DNA of 10,650 nucleotides, taken from positions 1 to 10,650 of the forward strand of contig JARKQP010000106.1 in assembly GCA_029974875.1 (NCBI GenBank), written 5' to 3'. Position numbers and translations under genes: made by a program. The notes under the pieces are model-generated. The model ran no database searches, had not been told where the DNA came from, and was given only the letters and a program-made list of their open reading frames with translations. The stretch is from Mobilitalea sp. GTDB taxonomy: Bacteria > Bacillota_A > Clostridia > Lachnospirales > Lachnospiraceae. Shown here piece by piece: positions 5,911 through 10,650 of the stretch (position 1 is its first letter; the number at the start of each line of letters is the position of its first letter).

Positions 5911-5994
5911 GGAAGCTGCAAAGCAGGCTTTCATTAACGAACATTTGGCCGTTAGGTCACGTGGTGTCGGATGTGAAATGCAGAGCATTTCACA
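5911..5994 (+). repeat. Three consecutive hairpins in the pyrH-frr spacer
   Basis: The first hairpin joins GGAAGCTGC (5911-5919) to GCAGGCTTTC (5923-5932) with one bulged G and an AAA loop. The second joins TAACG (5935-5939) to CGTTA (5950-5954). The third is a perfect 10-bp stem, TGTGAAATGC (5972-5981) with GCATTTCACA (5985-5994) and an AGA loop. None is followed by a T-run, so they look like mRNA structure, not termination. Confidence 0.5.
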
Positions 5995-6014
5995 CTACTG
6001 TTACGATTATTATT

Positions 6015-6020
6015 GGAGGG
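6015..6020 (+). promoter_or_regulatory. Ribosome binding site deciding the frr start
   Basis: GGAGGG eight bases before ATG 6029. The reading frame is open 40 codons further upstream to GTG 5909, but nothing resembling a binding site precedes that codon and ribosome recycling factor has no such extension. Confidence 0.85.
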
Positions 6021-6028
6021 ATGAGAAA

Positions 6029-6583
6029 ATGGATGCAAAATTAGAGCAATTCAGTAACAAAATGGAGAAGACTATTGCGAATTTAAAGGAAGACTATTCA
6101 ACGATCCGTGCAGGAAGGGCTAATCCGCATCTTTTAGATAAACTTAGGGTGGATTATTACGGCCAGCCTTCTTCATTCCAGTCGGTGGCAAATATTTCTG
6201 TGCCTGAGCCTAGAGTGATTCAGATCCAGCCTTGGGAGAGCAAATTGATCAAGGAGATTGAAAAAGCGATCATCAATTCCGACCTGGGCTTAAATCCAAG
6301 CAATGATGGTAAGGTGGTACGCCTCGTATTCCCTGAATTAACAGAGGAGAGAAGAAAAGATCTGGTTAAGGATGTGAAGAAAAAGGCAGAAAATGCTAAG
6401 GTGGCAGTCAGGAATATCAGACGTGATGCCAATGAAATGTTTAAGAAGCAGAATAAGGCAAGTGAGATTTCCGAGGATGAATTCAAGCATTTAGAGGATG
6501 AGGTGCAGAAAATCACAGACCATTATGTCAGTGAAATTGACAAGGTAATGGAAGAGAAGTCGAAAGAAATTCTCACGGTATAA
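6029..6583 (+). CDS. frr: Ribosome recycling factor
   Basis: The 184-residue product matches the family's usual length of about 185. With EF-G it splits the post-termination ribosome so that subunits can be reused. Family landmarks in order are the N-terminal helix (LEQFSNKMEKTIANLKEDYS), TIRAGRANPHLLDKLRVDYYG with the conserved RxGRANP element, the small domain II (YYGQPSSFQSVANISVPEPR), then IQPWE, NPSNDGKVVRLVFPELTEER and the C-terminal helical bundle (RRKDLVKDVKKKAENAKVAV, then RNIRRDAN). Start choice follows the ribosome binding site at 6015-6020. The stop codon lies inside the arm of a perfect 11-bp hairpin (6576-6603). Confidence 0.95.
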   Translation: MDAKLEQFSNKMEKTIANLKEDYSTIRAGRANPHLLDKLRVDYYGQPSSFQSVANISVPEPRVIQIQPWESKLIKEIEKAIINSDLGLNPSNDGKVVRLVFPELTEERRKDLVKDVKKKAENAKVAVRNIRRDANEMFKKQNKASEISEDEFKHLEDEVQKITDHYVSEIDKVMEEKSKEILTV

Positions 6584-6603
6584 TATCGTCAGATATTATA
6601 CCG
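6576..6603 (+). repeat. Perfect 11-bp hairpin over the frr stop codon
   Basis: CGGTATAATAT (6576-6586) and ATATTATACCG (6593-6603) are exact reverse complements around a 6-base loop CGTCAG. The stop codon TAA (6581-6583) is in the left arm. The following bases (GCGCCGACC) contain no T-run, so intrinsic termination is unlikely; mRNA 3'-end protection, processing or a protein site is possible. Confidence 0.6.
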
Positions 6604-6630
6604 GCGCCGACCAATGGGAGTGCGCATCCT

Positions 6631-6669
6631 GGAACGAAGTTCCATACCATGGTGCCTTTTCCATGGTAT
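6631..6669 (+). repeat. Two abutting hairpins in the frr-uppS spacer
   Basis: GGAAC (6631-6635) pairs with GTTCC (6639-6643) over a GAA loop. Immediately after, ATACCATGG (6644-6652) pairs with CCATGGTAT (6661-6669) over an 8-base loop. Both stems are perfect and directly adjacent, so they could stack coaxially. Confidence 0.5.
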
Positions 6670-6681
6670 AGTAATCAATTC

Positions 6682-6748
6682 AGGGTGGATTAAAAGGACT
6701 ATTCAGGAATTTGTATGAAGCAAATTGAATACACTTTTGAGACACCCT
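6682..6748 (+). repeat. Composite long hairpin in the frr-uppS spacer
   Basis: Outer AGGGTG (6682-6687) pairs with CACCCT (6743-6748). Within it ATTC (6701-6704) pairs with GAAT (6727-6730) and, past a 3-base bulge, AATTTG (6708-6713) pairs with CAAATT (6721-6726) over a 7-base loop. The internal loops are large, so the outer pairing is less certain than the inner. Confidence 0.35.
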
Positions 6749-6765
6749 TTACCGGTTTTATGAAC

Positions 6766-6835
6766 CTGGAGCACCTTCCAAAACCTCTGCCTGCAGCTTG
6801 AAAAGCCGCCCGCCGGGGTTCGGGGGGTGCTCCAG
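6766..6835 (+). repeat. Large stem-loop with perfect 10-bp ends before uppS
   Basis: CTGGAGCACC (6766-6775) and GGTGCTCCAG (6826-6835) are exact reverse complements; TTCC (6776-6779) can extend the stem against GGGG (6822-6825) with two wobbles. The enclosed 40 bases are GC-rich on the right side. It ends nine bases before the uppS ribosome binding site GGAG (6844-6847), a position where folding could affect initiation. No T-run or target-site duplication is seen. Confidence 0.5.
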
Positions 6836-6854
6836 ATAAGAATGGAGAAGTTTC

Positions 6855-7574
6855 ATGAAAGACAAGGAATTAAATGTTCCAAAGCATGTGGCCATCATTC
6901 TGGACGGGAACGGGAGATGGGCAAAAAAGAAAATGATGCCGCGCAACTACGGGCATGCCCAGGGAAGTAAGAATGTAGAGAAGATCTGTGAGCTGGCCTA
7001 TAAAATGGGAATAGAATATCTGACGGTATATGCATTTTCAACGGAAAACTGGAGGCGTCCCCAGGATGAGGTAGAGGCTCTGATGAAGCTGCTGCAGAAC
7101 TATCTGTCGACCAGTGTAAAGACAAGCATGAAAAACAATATGTGTATCCGTGTGATTGGTGATACAGGGAAGCTGCCGGAGGAAATCAGGAAAAGTATCC
7201 GGGAGCTTGAGGAGGCCTCAAGGAATAATACGGGTCTGAAGTTCCAGGTAGCCATTAATTATGGAAGCAGGGATGAGATCCTCCGGGCGGCCAAGGCCTT
7301 GGCCCTTGATGTGAAAGAGAATAAAACAGACATTGATCATATAGATGAAGAAACCCTCGGACAATATCTGGACACCAGGGAGATTCCGGATCCGGATCTG
7401 TTAATAAGGACGAGCGGGGAACAAAGGTTATCTAATTTTCTGCTATGGCAGTCAGCATATGCGGAATTGTATTTTACGGATGTGTTATGGCCTGATTTTA
7501 ACGAGAAGGAGTTACAAAAGGCTGTAGAATATTATAGCGGAAGGACTAGAAAATTCGGGGCTGTGCTTTCATAA
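6855..7574 (+). CDS. uppS: Undecaprenyl diphosphate synthase (cis-prenyltransferase)
   Basis: A 239-residue cytoplasmic or membrane-associated enzyme that adds isopentenyl units in cis to farnesyl diphosphate, making the C55 carrier needed for peptidoglycan and other wall polymers. Motifs in order are HVAIILDGNGRWA (11-23; D17 is the catalytic aspartate), FSTENW (61-66), NYGSRDE (135-141; the third glycine of the usual NYGGR is Ser), RTSGEQRLSNFLLWQ (185-199, diphosphate and substrate binding) and ELYFTDVLWPDF (204-215). ATG 6855 has GGAG at 6844-6847 with seven bases between. The spacer before it is 271 bases and full of inverted repeats. Its substrate comes ultimately from the pathway of the downstream dxr. 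Confidence 0.95.
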   Translation: MKDKELNVPKHVAIILDGNGRWAKKKMMPRNYGHAQGSKNVEKICELAYKMGIEYLTVYAFSTENWRRPQDEVEALMKLLQNYLSTSVKTSMKNNMCIRVIGDTGKLPEEIRKSIRELEEASRNNTGLKFQVAINYGSRDEILRAAKALALDVKENKTDIDHIDEETLGQYLDTREIPDPDLLIRTSGEQRLSNFLLWQSAYAELYFTDVLWPDFNEKELQKAVEYYSGRTRKFGAVLS

Positions 7575-7604
7575 GCTTTATAGAGTGGGGACAACGCCTT
7601 TACA

Positions 7605-7667
7605 GAAAGAAGGGGGCAAAGCATCTCTGAAGAAAAGGAGGCAAAGCCTCCCGGGAAAGAAGGAGTC
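7605..7667 (+). repeat. Imperfect tandem units with Shine-Dalgarno-like cores before cdsA
   Basis: Three related purine-rich units follow each other about 25 bases apart: GAAAGAAGGGGGCAAAGC (7605-7622), GAAGAAAAGGAGGCAAAGC (7629-7647) and GAAAGAAGGAGTC (7655-7667). The second unit's GGAGGC (7637-7642) is sequestered by GCCTCC (7646-7651) in a 6-bp hairpin with AAA loop. The third contains the working cdsA site AAGGAG (7660-7665). Confidence 0.5.
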
Positions 7668-7672
7668 TTGAT

Positions 7673-8473
7673 ATGTTTCGGACCAGGTTACTTAGCGGTA
7701 TTGTTTTATTTCTGATTACTTTAGTTGTTGTGATTTTAGGAGGCAATTTGTTGTTTGCTGTCTTACTTGCTATTTCTTTAATTGGGATGATGGAGCTGTA
7801 CCGTGTGGTAAAGGTCAACCGGTCCGTTATGGGAATGCTTGGGTTTCTGGCAGGGATTATGTATTACCTGCTGCTTTATTTTGACCTGCTCCAGTATCAG
7901 ATGGTGCTGGTGGTCCTGTTCCTGATGGCACTGATGGGTGCTTATGTGTTCAGCTTTCCAAAATATAGTACGGAGCAGATTGCAGTGACTTTCTTGGGAC
8001 TGTTCTATGTGCCCTTGATGCTATCCTATATCTACCAGGTACGGATGCTTGAAAGCGGTGCCTGGATCGTCTGGCTGATCTTTATCGGAGCCTGGGGCTC
8101 CGATACCTGCGCCTACTCCGTGGGAGTATTGTTTGGCAGGCATAAATTTGCTCCCAAGCTAAGCCCGAAGAAATCCCTTGAGGGATGTATCGGGGGTATT
8201 GTCGGTGCAGCTTTAATCGGAGCTGTTTACGCTGCCGTTATCCAGGACAGGATTGTCGGATTTAAGAACCCGGTACTTGCCTTTGCAGTGATTGGTGCAG
8301 CCTCCAGTATCCTTTCCCAGATCGGGGATCTGGCAGCCTCCGCAATCAAAAGAAACCATGATATCAAGGATTATGGAACTCTGATACCTGGGCATGGGGG
8401 AGTTCTGGACCGCTTTGACAGCATTATATTTACGGCGCCCGTGGTGCATTTTTTGGGAATGCTTCTTAGCTAG
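7673..8473 (+). CDS. cdsA: Phosphatidate cytidylyltransferase (CDP-diacylglycerol synthase)
   Basis: A 266-residue multi-span membrane enzyme, normal for the family, that converts phosphatidic acid and CTP to CDP-diacylglycerol, the branch point of phospholipid synthesis. Hydrophobic segments fill most of residues 5-145 and 170-265. The C-terminal signature is exact: S223-AIKR-NHDI-KD-YGTLIPGHGG-VLDRFD249, preceded by GDLAAS (218-223) and by SPKKSLEGCIGG (164-175). Mg2+-binding acids lie in this signature and in GAWGSDTCAY (139-148). ATG 7673 follows AAGGAG (7660-7665) by seven bases. Only 98 bases separate it from uppS, consistent with one operon. Confidence 0.94.
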   Translation: MFRTRLLSGIVLFLITLVVVILGGNLLFAVLLAISLIGMMELYRVVKVNRSVMGMLGFLAGIMYYLLLYFDLLQYQMVLVVLFLMALMGAYVFSFPKYSTEQIAVTFLGLFYVPLMLSYIYQVRMLESGAWIVWLIFIGAWGSDTCAYSVGVLFGRHKFAPKLSPKKSLEGCIGGIVGAALIGAVYAAVIQDRIVGFKNPVLAFAVIGAASSILSQIGDLAASAIKRNHDIKDYGTLIPGHGGVLDRFDSIIFTAPVVHFLGMLLS

Positions 8474-8488
8474 GGCATATTTATGTCC

Positions 8489-8527
8489 ATGCCTATTACG
8501 ATAGGTATTGCCTATCATTACGGGCAT
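8489..8527 (+). repeat. Hairpin with symmetrical ATTAC internal loops before dxr
   Basis: ATGCCT (8489-8494) pairs with GGGCAT (8522-8527) and GATAGG (8500-8505) pairs with CCTATC (8511-8516) over a 5-base loop. Both internal-loop sides read ATTAC, so the element carries a direct repeat inside an inverted repeat. Confidence 0.4.
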
Positions 8528-8530
8528 TGC

Positions 8531-8539
8531 TGTTATACT
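8531..8539 (+). promoter_or_regulatory. Candidate extended -10 promoter element for dxr
   Basis: TGTTATACT fits the extended -10 pattern TGnTATAAT at five of six core positions. A TTGCCT (8508-8513) lies 20 bases upstream, too far for a normal -35. A transcript from here would have a leader of about 80 bases before dxr. Confidence 0.35.
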
Positions 8540-8546
8540 GTACAAA

Positions 8547-8603
8547 TTGCCATGAAAGTGTGGCATGGACCGGGGCAACTTCGTTTGCCATTTGTTTTTC
8601 TTT
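8547..8603 (+). promoter_or_regulatory. Possible attenuator-like leader of dxr with alternative hairpins
   Basis: GGCAA (8574-8578) can pair upstream with TTGCC (8547-8551) or downstream with TTGCC (8585-8589). The downstream hairpin is followed by a T-rich tract (8591-8603), as in a weak terminator. CCATG (8550-8554) with CATGG (8564-8568) is a third option. Stems are only 5-6 bp, so this is a suggestion. Confidence 0.3.
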
Positions 8604-8613
8604 CACCCTTATT

Positions 8614-8619
8614 AGGAGG
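8614..8619 (+). promoter_or_regulatory. Ribosome binding site deciding the dxr start
   Basis: AGGAGG seven bases before ATG 8627. The frame stays open another 48 codons upstream to ATG 8483, but that codon lacks a binding site and the added residues are unlike any Dxr N-terminus. Confidence 0.9.
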
Positions 8620-8626
8620 TATTCGA

Positions 8627-9781
8627 ATGAAGAAAATTGCAGTTCTTGGGTCAACAGGCTCCATTGGAACCCAGACCCTGGAGATTGTAAGGAAACATAG
8701 AGATTTATTACAGGTAACCGCATTGGCGGCAGGAAGCAATGTGGAGCTATTGGAGGAGCAGATCCGTGAGTTTATGCCCTCCATTGTTTGCTTATACCAG
8801 GAGGAAAAGGCAAGGCTTCTAAAGGAAAGGGTGAAGGATCTTAAGGTTAAGGTGGTCACCGGAATGGAAGGCCTGATCGAATGTGCGGTATTACCTGCTT
8901 CCGATATTGTGCTGACAGCCATGGTTGGAATGATTGGGATACAGCCCACCATTGAAGCCATTAAGGCGGGTAAGGATATAGCGCTTGCCAATAAGGAGAC
9001 CCTGGTTACGGCAGGCCATATCATCATGCCCCTGGTTAAAGAAAAAAATATCGCATTACTTCCGGTAGATAGTGAACATTCTGCAATATTCCAGTCCTTA
9101 AATGGAGAGAATAAGAAGCAGGTAAATAAAATCATATTAACTGCTTCCGGCGGACCCTTCCGTGGAAGGAAGCTGCCGGAGCTGGAAAATAAAAAACCGA
9201 AGGATGCCCTAAGGCATCCGAATTGGGTCATGGGACAGAAGATTACCATAGATTCTGCAACTATGGTGAATAAAGGTCTGGAGGTTATGGAGGCAGCCTG
9301 GCTTTTTGATGTCAGTATTGACCAGATCCAGGTGGTGGTCCATCCGCAAAGCGTGATACATTCCATGGTGGAATATGTGGACGGCGCTGTCATGGCGCAG
9401 ATGGGCGTTCCGGATATGAAGCTGCCGATCCAATATGCTTTATTTTATCCGGACCGGCTGCCTCTTCAAGGAGGCCGTGTGGATTTCTACCAGCTGAAGC
9501 AGCTGACCTTTGAGGAGCCGGACAGGGAAACCTTTTACGGATTGGAGCTTGGCTTTCAAGCCGGAAGAATTGGCGGCAGCATGCCCACCGTCTATAATGC
9601 GGCAAATGAATGGGCAGTGGCGGCATTTTTAAGGGAAGAGATAGAATTTCTTACAATTCCGAAGCTGATCAAGGAAGCAATGGGTCAGCATAAAGTTATT
9701 GCAAATCCTTCTCTGGTTGAAATTCTGAATATCGAGCAGCAGACATATGATTTTGTAGAGGCATTTTCTGAGAAAGGATAA
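8627..9781 (+). CDS. dxr: 1-deoxy-D-xylulose 5-phosphate reductoisomerase
   Basis: A 384-residue cytoplasmic enzyme, normal length, catalysing the NADPH-dependent conversion of DXP to MEP, the committed step of the non-mevalonate isoprenoid pathway. The N-terminal Rossmann motif GSTGSIG covers 8-14; LANKETLV (120-127) is the linker to the catalytic domain. The metal ligands are in VDSEHSAIFQ (D148, E150) and NKGLEVMEA (E219). SGGPFR (174-179), HPNWVMGQKITIDSATMVNK (197-216) and VHPQSVIHSMVEY (238-250) complete the active site and flexible loop. It links to uppS by supplying isoprenoid precursors. The stop is eight bases before the rseP start, indicating tight coupling. Confidence 0.96.
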   Translation: MKKIAVLGSTGSIGTQTLEIVRKHRDLLQVTALAAGSNVELLEEQIREFMPSIVCLYQEEKARLLKERVKDLKVKVVTGMEGLIECAVLPASDIVLTAMVGMIGIQPTIEAIKAGKDIALANKETLVTAGHIIMPLVKEKNIALLPVDSEHSAIFQSLNGENKKQVNKIILTASGGPFRGRKLPELENKKPKDALRHPNWVMGQKITIDSATMVNKGLEVMEAAWLFDVSIDQIQVVVHPQSVIHSMVEYVDGAVMAQMGVPDMKLPIQYALFYPDRLPLQGGRVDFYQLKQLTFEEPDRETFYGLELGFQAGRIGGSMPTVYNAANEWAVAAFLREEIEFLTIPKLIKEAMGQHKVIANPSLVEILNIEQQTYDFVEAFSEKG

Positions 9782-9789
9782 TTTTTAGC

Positions 9790-10650
9790 ATGAATATAAT
9801 TGTAGCTTTATTGATACTGGGTGTGATTGTGCTTATTCATGAATTGGGGCATTTTTTACTTGCGAAGGCCAATGGGGTAACGGTAACGGAGTTCTCCATC
9901 GGTATGGGTCCAAGACTGGCAAGCGTGGAGCATAAGGGAACCAAGTATTCCCTGAAGGCGCTTCCGATTGGCGGCTCCTGCATGATGCTTGGTGAGGATG
10001 AATCAATTGAGGATGCGGGAGCTTTTAATAAGAAGGGAGTCTGGGCACGGTTTTCCGTGATTTTTGCCGGAGCGTTTTTTAATTTTATCCTGGCTTATGT
10101 GCTTTCCCTTATTTTTATCGGAAATGTGGGCGTTGATAAGCCTATTGTAACCGGAACAGTGACTGACGGTGCAGCGCAGGGGATCCTTCAGGAAGGTGAT
10201 GTGATTACTGCAATCAATGGCTCGCCCATCCATTTTTCCAGGGAGATCAACTATTATTTTTACTTTAATCCAATATCGGAGAAGCCTCTTGAGATAAGCT
10301 ACCGGCGGGATGGTGTTAAAAAGACGGCAACGCTTATCCCGAAGTGGGTGGAATCTTATATGCTGGGCTGTTCCTATACCAGGTCAAGTGTTGCGGCTAA
10401 AATGGAAGCTGTTCAGGAGGGCTATCCTCTTGCAGAGGCTGGCTTGAAGGTTGGTGATGTCATTGTTAATATTAATGGGATCGAGATCGGCTCAGGGGAG
10501 GCTCTTGCGGCATATCTTGATGCGAATCCGTTGACGGGGGAGGAATTATCCCTTTCTTATGTCCGTAATGGGGATAAGGCGAATCCTGTTACAGTTATGG
10601 TGACGCCTGAATTGGTTAACAGCAGCTATAGTGCGGGGATGAAGTATAAT
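9790..10650 (+). CDS. rseP: RseP/RasP-type site-2 zinc metalloprotease (3' end outside window)
   Basis: The frame is open from ATG 9790 to the window end (287 codons), so the gene is partial. Site-2 proteases cut transmembrane segments, for example of anti-sigma factors or signal peptide remnants. The first membrane span (about 3-25) contains the zinc motif HELGH (17-21; H17, E18, H21). A beta-hairpin region with LPIGGSCMMLGEDE (58-71) follows, then a second span (about 88-110) starting at FAGAFFNF. Two PDZ-like domains come next: about 113-183 (GDVITAINGSPI) and about 195-275 (AGLKVGDVIVNINGIEI). The C-terminal span with the third zinc-ligand aspartate motif lies beyond base 10650. AAAGGA (9773-9778) inside the end of dxr, 11 bases away, is the likely ribosome binding site. 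Confidence 0.93.
   Translation, partial: MNIIVALLILGVIVLIHELGHFLLAKANGVTVTEFSIGMGPRLASVEHKGTKYSLKALPIGGSCMMLGEDESIEDAGAFNKKGVWARFSVIFAGAFFNFILAYVLSLIFIGNVGVDKPIVTGTVTDGAAQGILQEGDVITAINGSPIHFSREINYYFYFNPISEKPLEISYRRDGVKKTATLIPKWVESYMLGCSYTRSSVAAKMEAVQEGYPLAEAGLKVGDVIVNINGIEIGSGEALAAYLDANPLTGEELSLSYVRNGDKANPVTVMVTPELVNSSYSAGMKYN

Noticed and set aside
5440..5988. 182-codon open frame on the minus strand
   Set aside because: Antisense to pyrH, no family resemblance and no initiation signal.
5909..6028. 40-codon in-frame N-terminal extension of frr from GTG 5909
   Set aside because: No ribosome binding site, unlike any recycling factor, and a strong site stands before ATG 6029.
6682..6688. AGGGTGG, the first part of the T-box motif AGGGTGGnACCGCG
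   Set aside because: The following bases (ATTAAAAGG) lack ACCGCG, there is no terminator with T-run, and uppS is not an aminoacyl-tRNA or amino acid gene.
6766..6835. Mobile palindromic element (MITE-like) with 10-bp terminal inverted repeats
   Set aside because: No target-site duplication and no second copy in the window; an RNA stem-loop explains it equally well.
8483..8626. 48-codon in-frame N-terminal extension of dxr from ATG 8483
   Set aside because: AGGAGG stands directly before ATG 8627, which gives the standard MKKIAVLGSTGSIG start; the extension is hairpin-rich spacer.
8533..9393. 286-codon open frame on the minus strand
   Set aside because: It lies antisense to dxr, has no ribosome binding site and no recognisable family; it is a by-product of the codon bias of dxr.
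1..10650. CRISPR array, tRNA, rRNA or IS element
   Set aside because: No regularly spaced repeats, tRNA-like cloverleaf, rRNA sequence, transposase or terminal inverted repeats of an IS were seen on reading both strands.

Overview
The window looks like a low-to-moderate GC Firmicute chromosome, most likely a member of Clostridia and plausibly Lachnospiraceae. I infer this from strong AGGAGG-type ribosome binding sites, the gene order pyrH-frr-uppS-cdsA-dxr-rseP, the MEP-pathway gene dxr, a membrane-anchored NodB-type deacetylase next to a bactofilin, and general codon use. The genus cannot be fixed from the sequence alone. All intact genes lie on the + strand.

Region 1 (1 to about 2950) is AT-rich, accessory and partly decayed. 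Two tandem hairpins, the second with a T-run, close an upstream transcription unit that is outside the window. Next come a frameshifted and truncated RhuM-family gene, an intact two-domain protein (DUF4365-like nuclease fold fused to a single-HKD phospholipase D-like domain), and about 690 bases without an intact gene. That stretch holds a promoter with an inverted repeat, a GC-rich palindrome, a frameshifted membrane-protein remnant and unrecognised debris. A PIN-domain toxin-antitoxin pair follows, then an intrinsic terminator at 2914-2949.

Region 2 (about 3010-5177) is a two-gene envelope unit with its own promoter. It encodes a membrane-anchored polysaccharide deacetylase with a TTG start and a bactofilin with a long acidic N-terminal region. 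A weak hairpin followed by a T-run separates it from pyrH.

Region 3 (5195 to the window end) is a core housekeeping cluster: pyrH (UMP kinase), frr (ribosome recycling), uppS (undecaprenyl diphosphate synthase), cdsA (CDP-diacylglycerol synthase), dxr (DXP reductoisomerase of the MEP pathway) and the start of rseP (site-2 protease). The logic is coherent: dxr supplies isoprenoid units, uppS builds the C55 lipid carrier for wall synthesis, cdsA feeds phospholipid synthesis, and rseP handles regulated intramembrane proteolysis. No convincing T-run terminator lies inside the cluster, so it is probably one operon, perhaps with an internal promoter before dxr. The spacers are unusually rich in inverted repeats, especially pyrH-frr (129 nt) and frr-uppS (271 nt). 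The cdsA-dxr spacer can form mutually exclusive hairpins.

The best candidates for something undescribed are the DUF4365-PLD fusion (possible antiphage or DNA-processing nuclease) and the structured RNA between frr and uppS. Both are inferences from sequence only.
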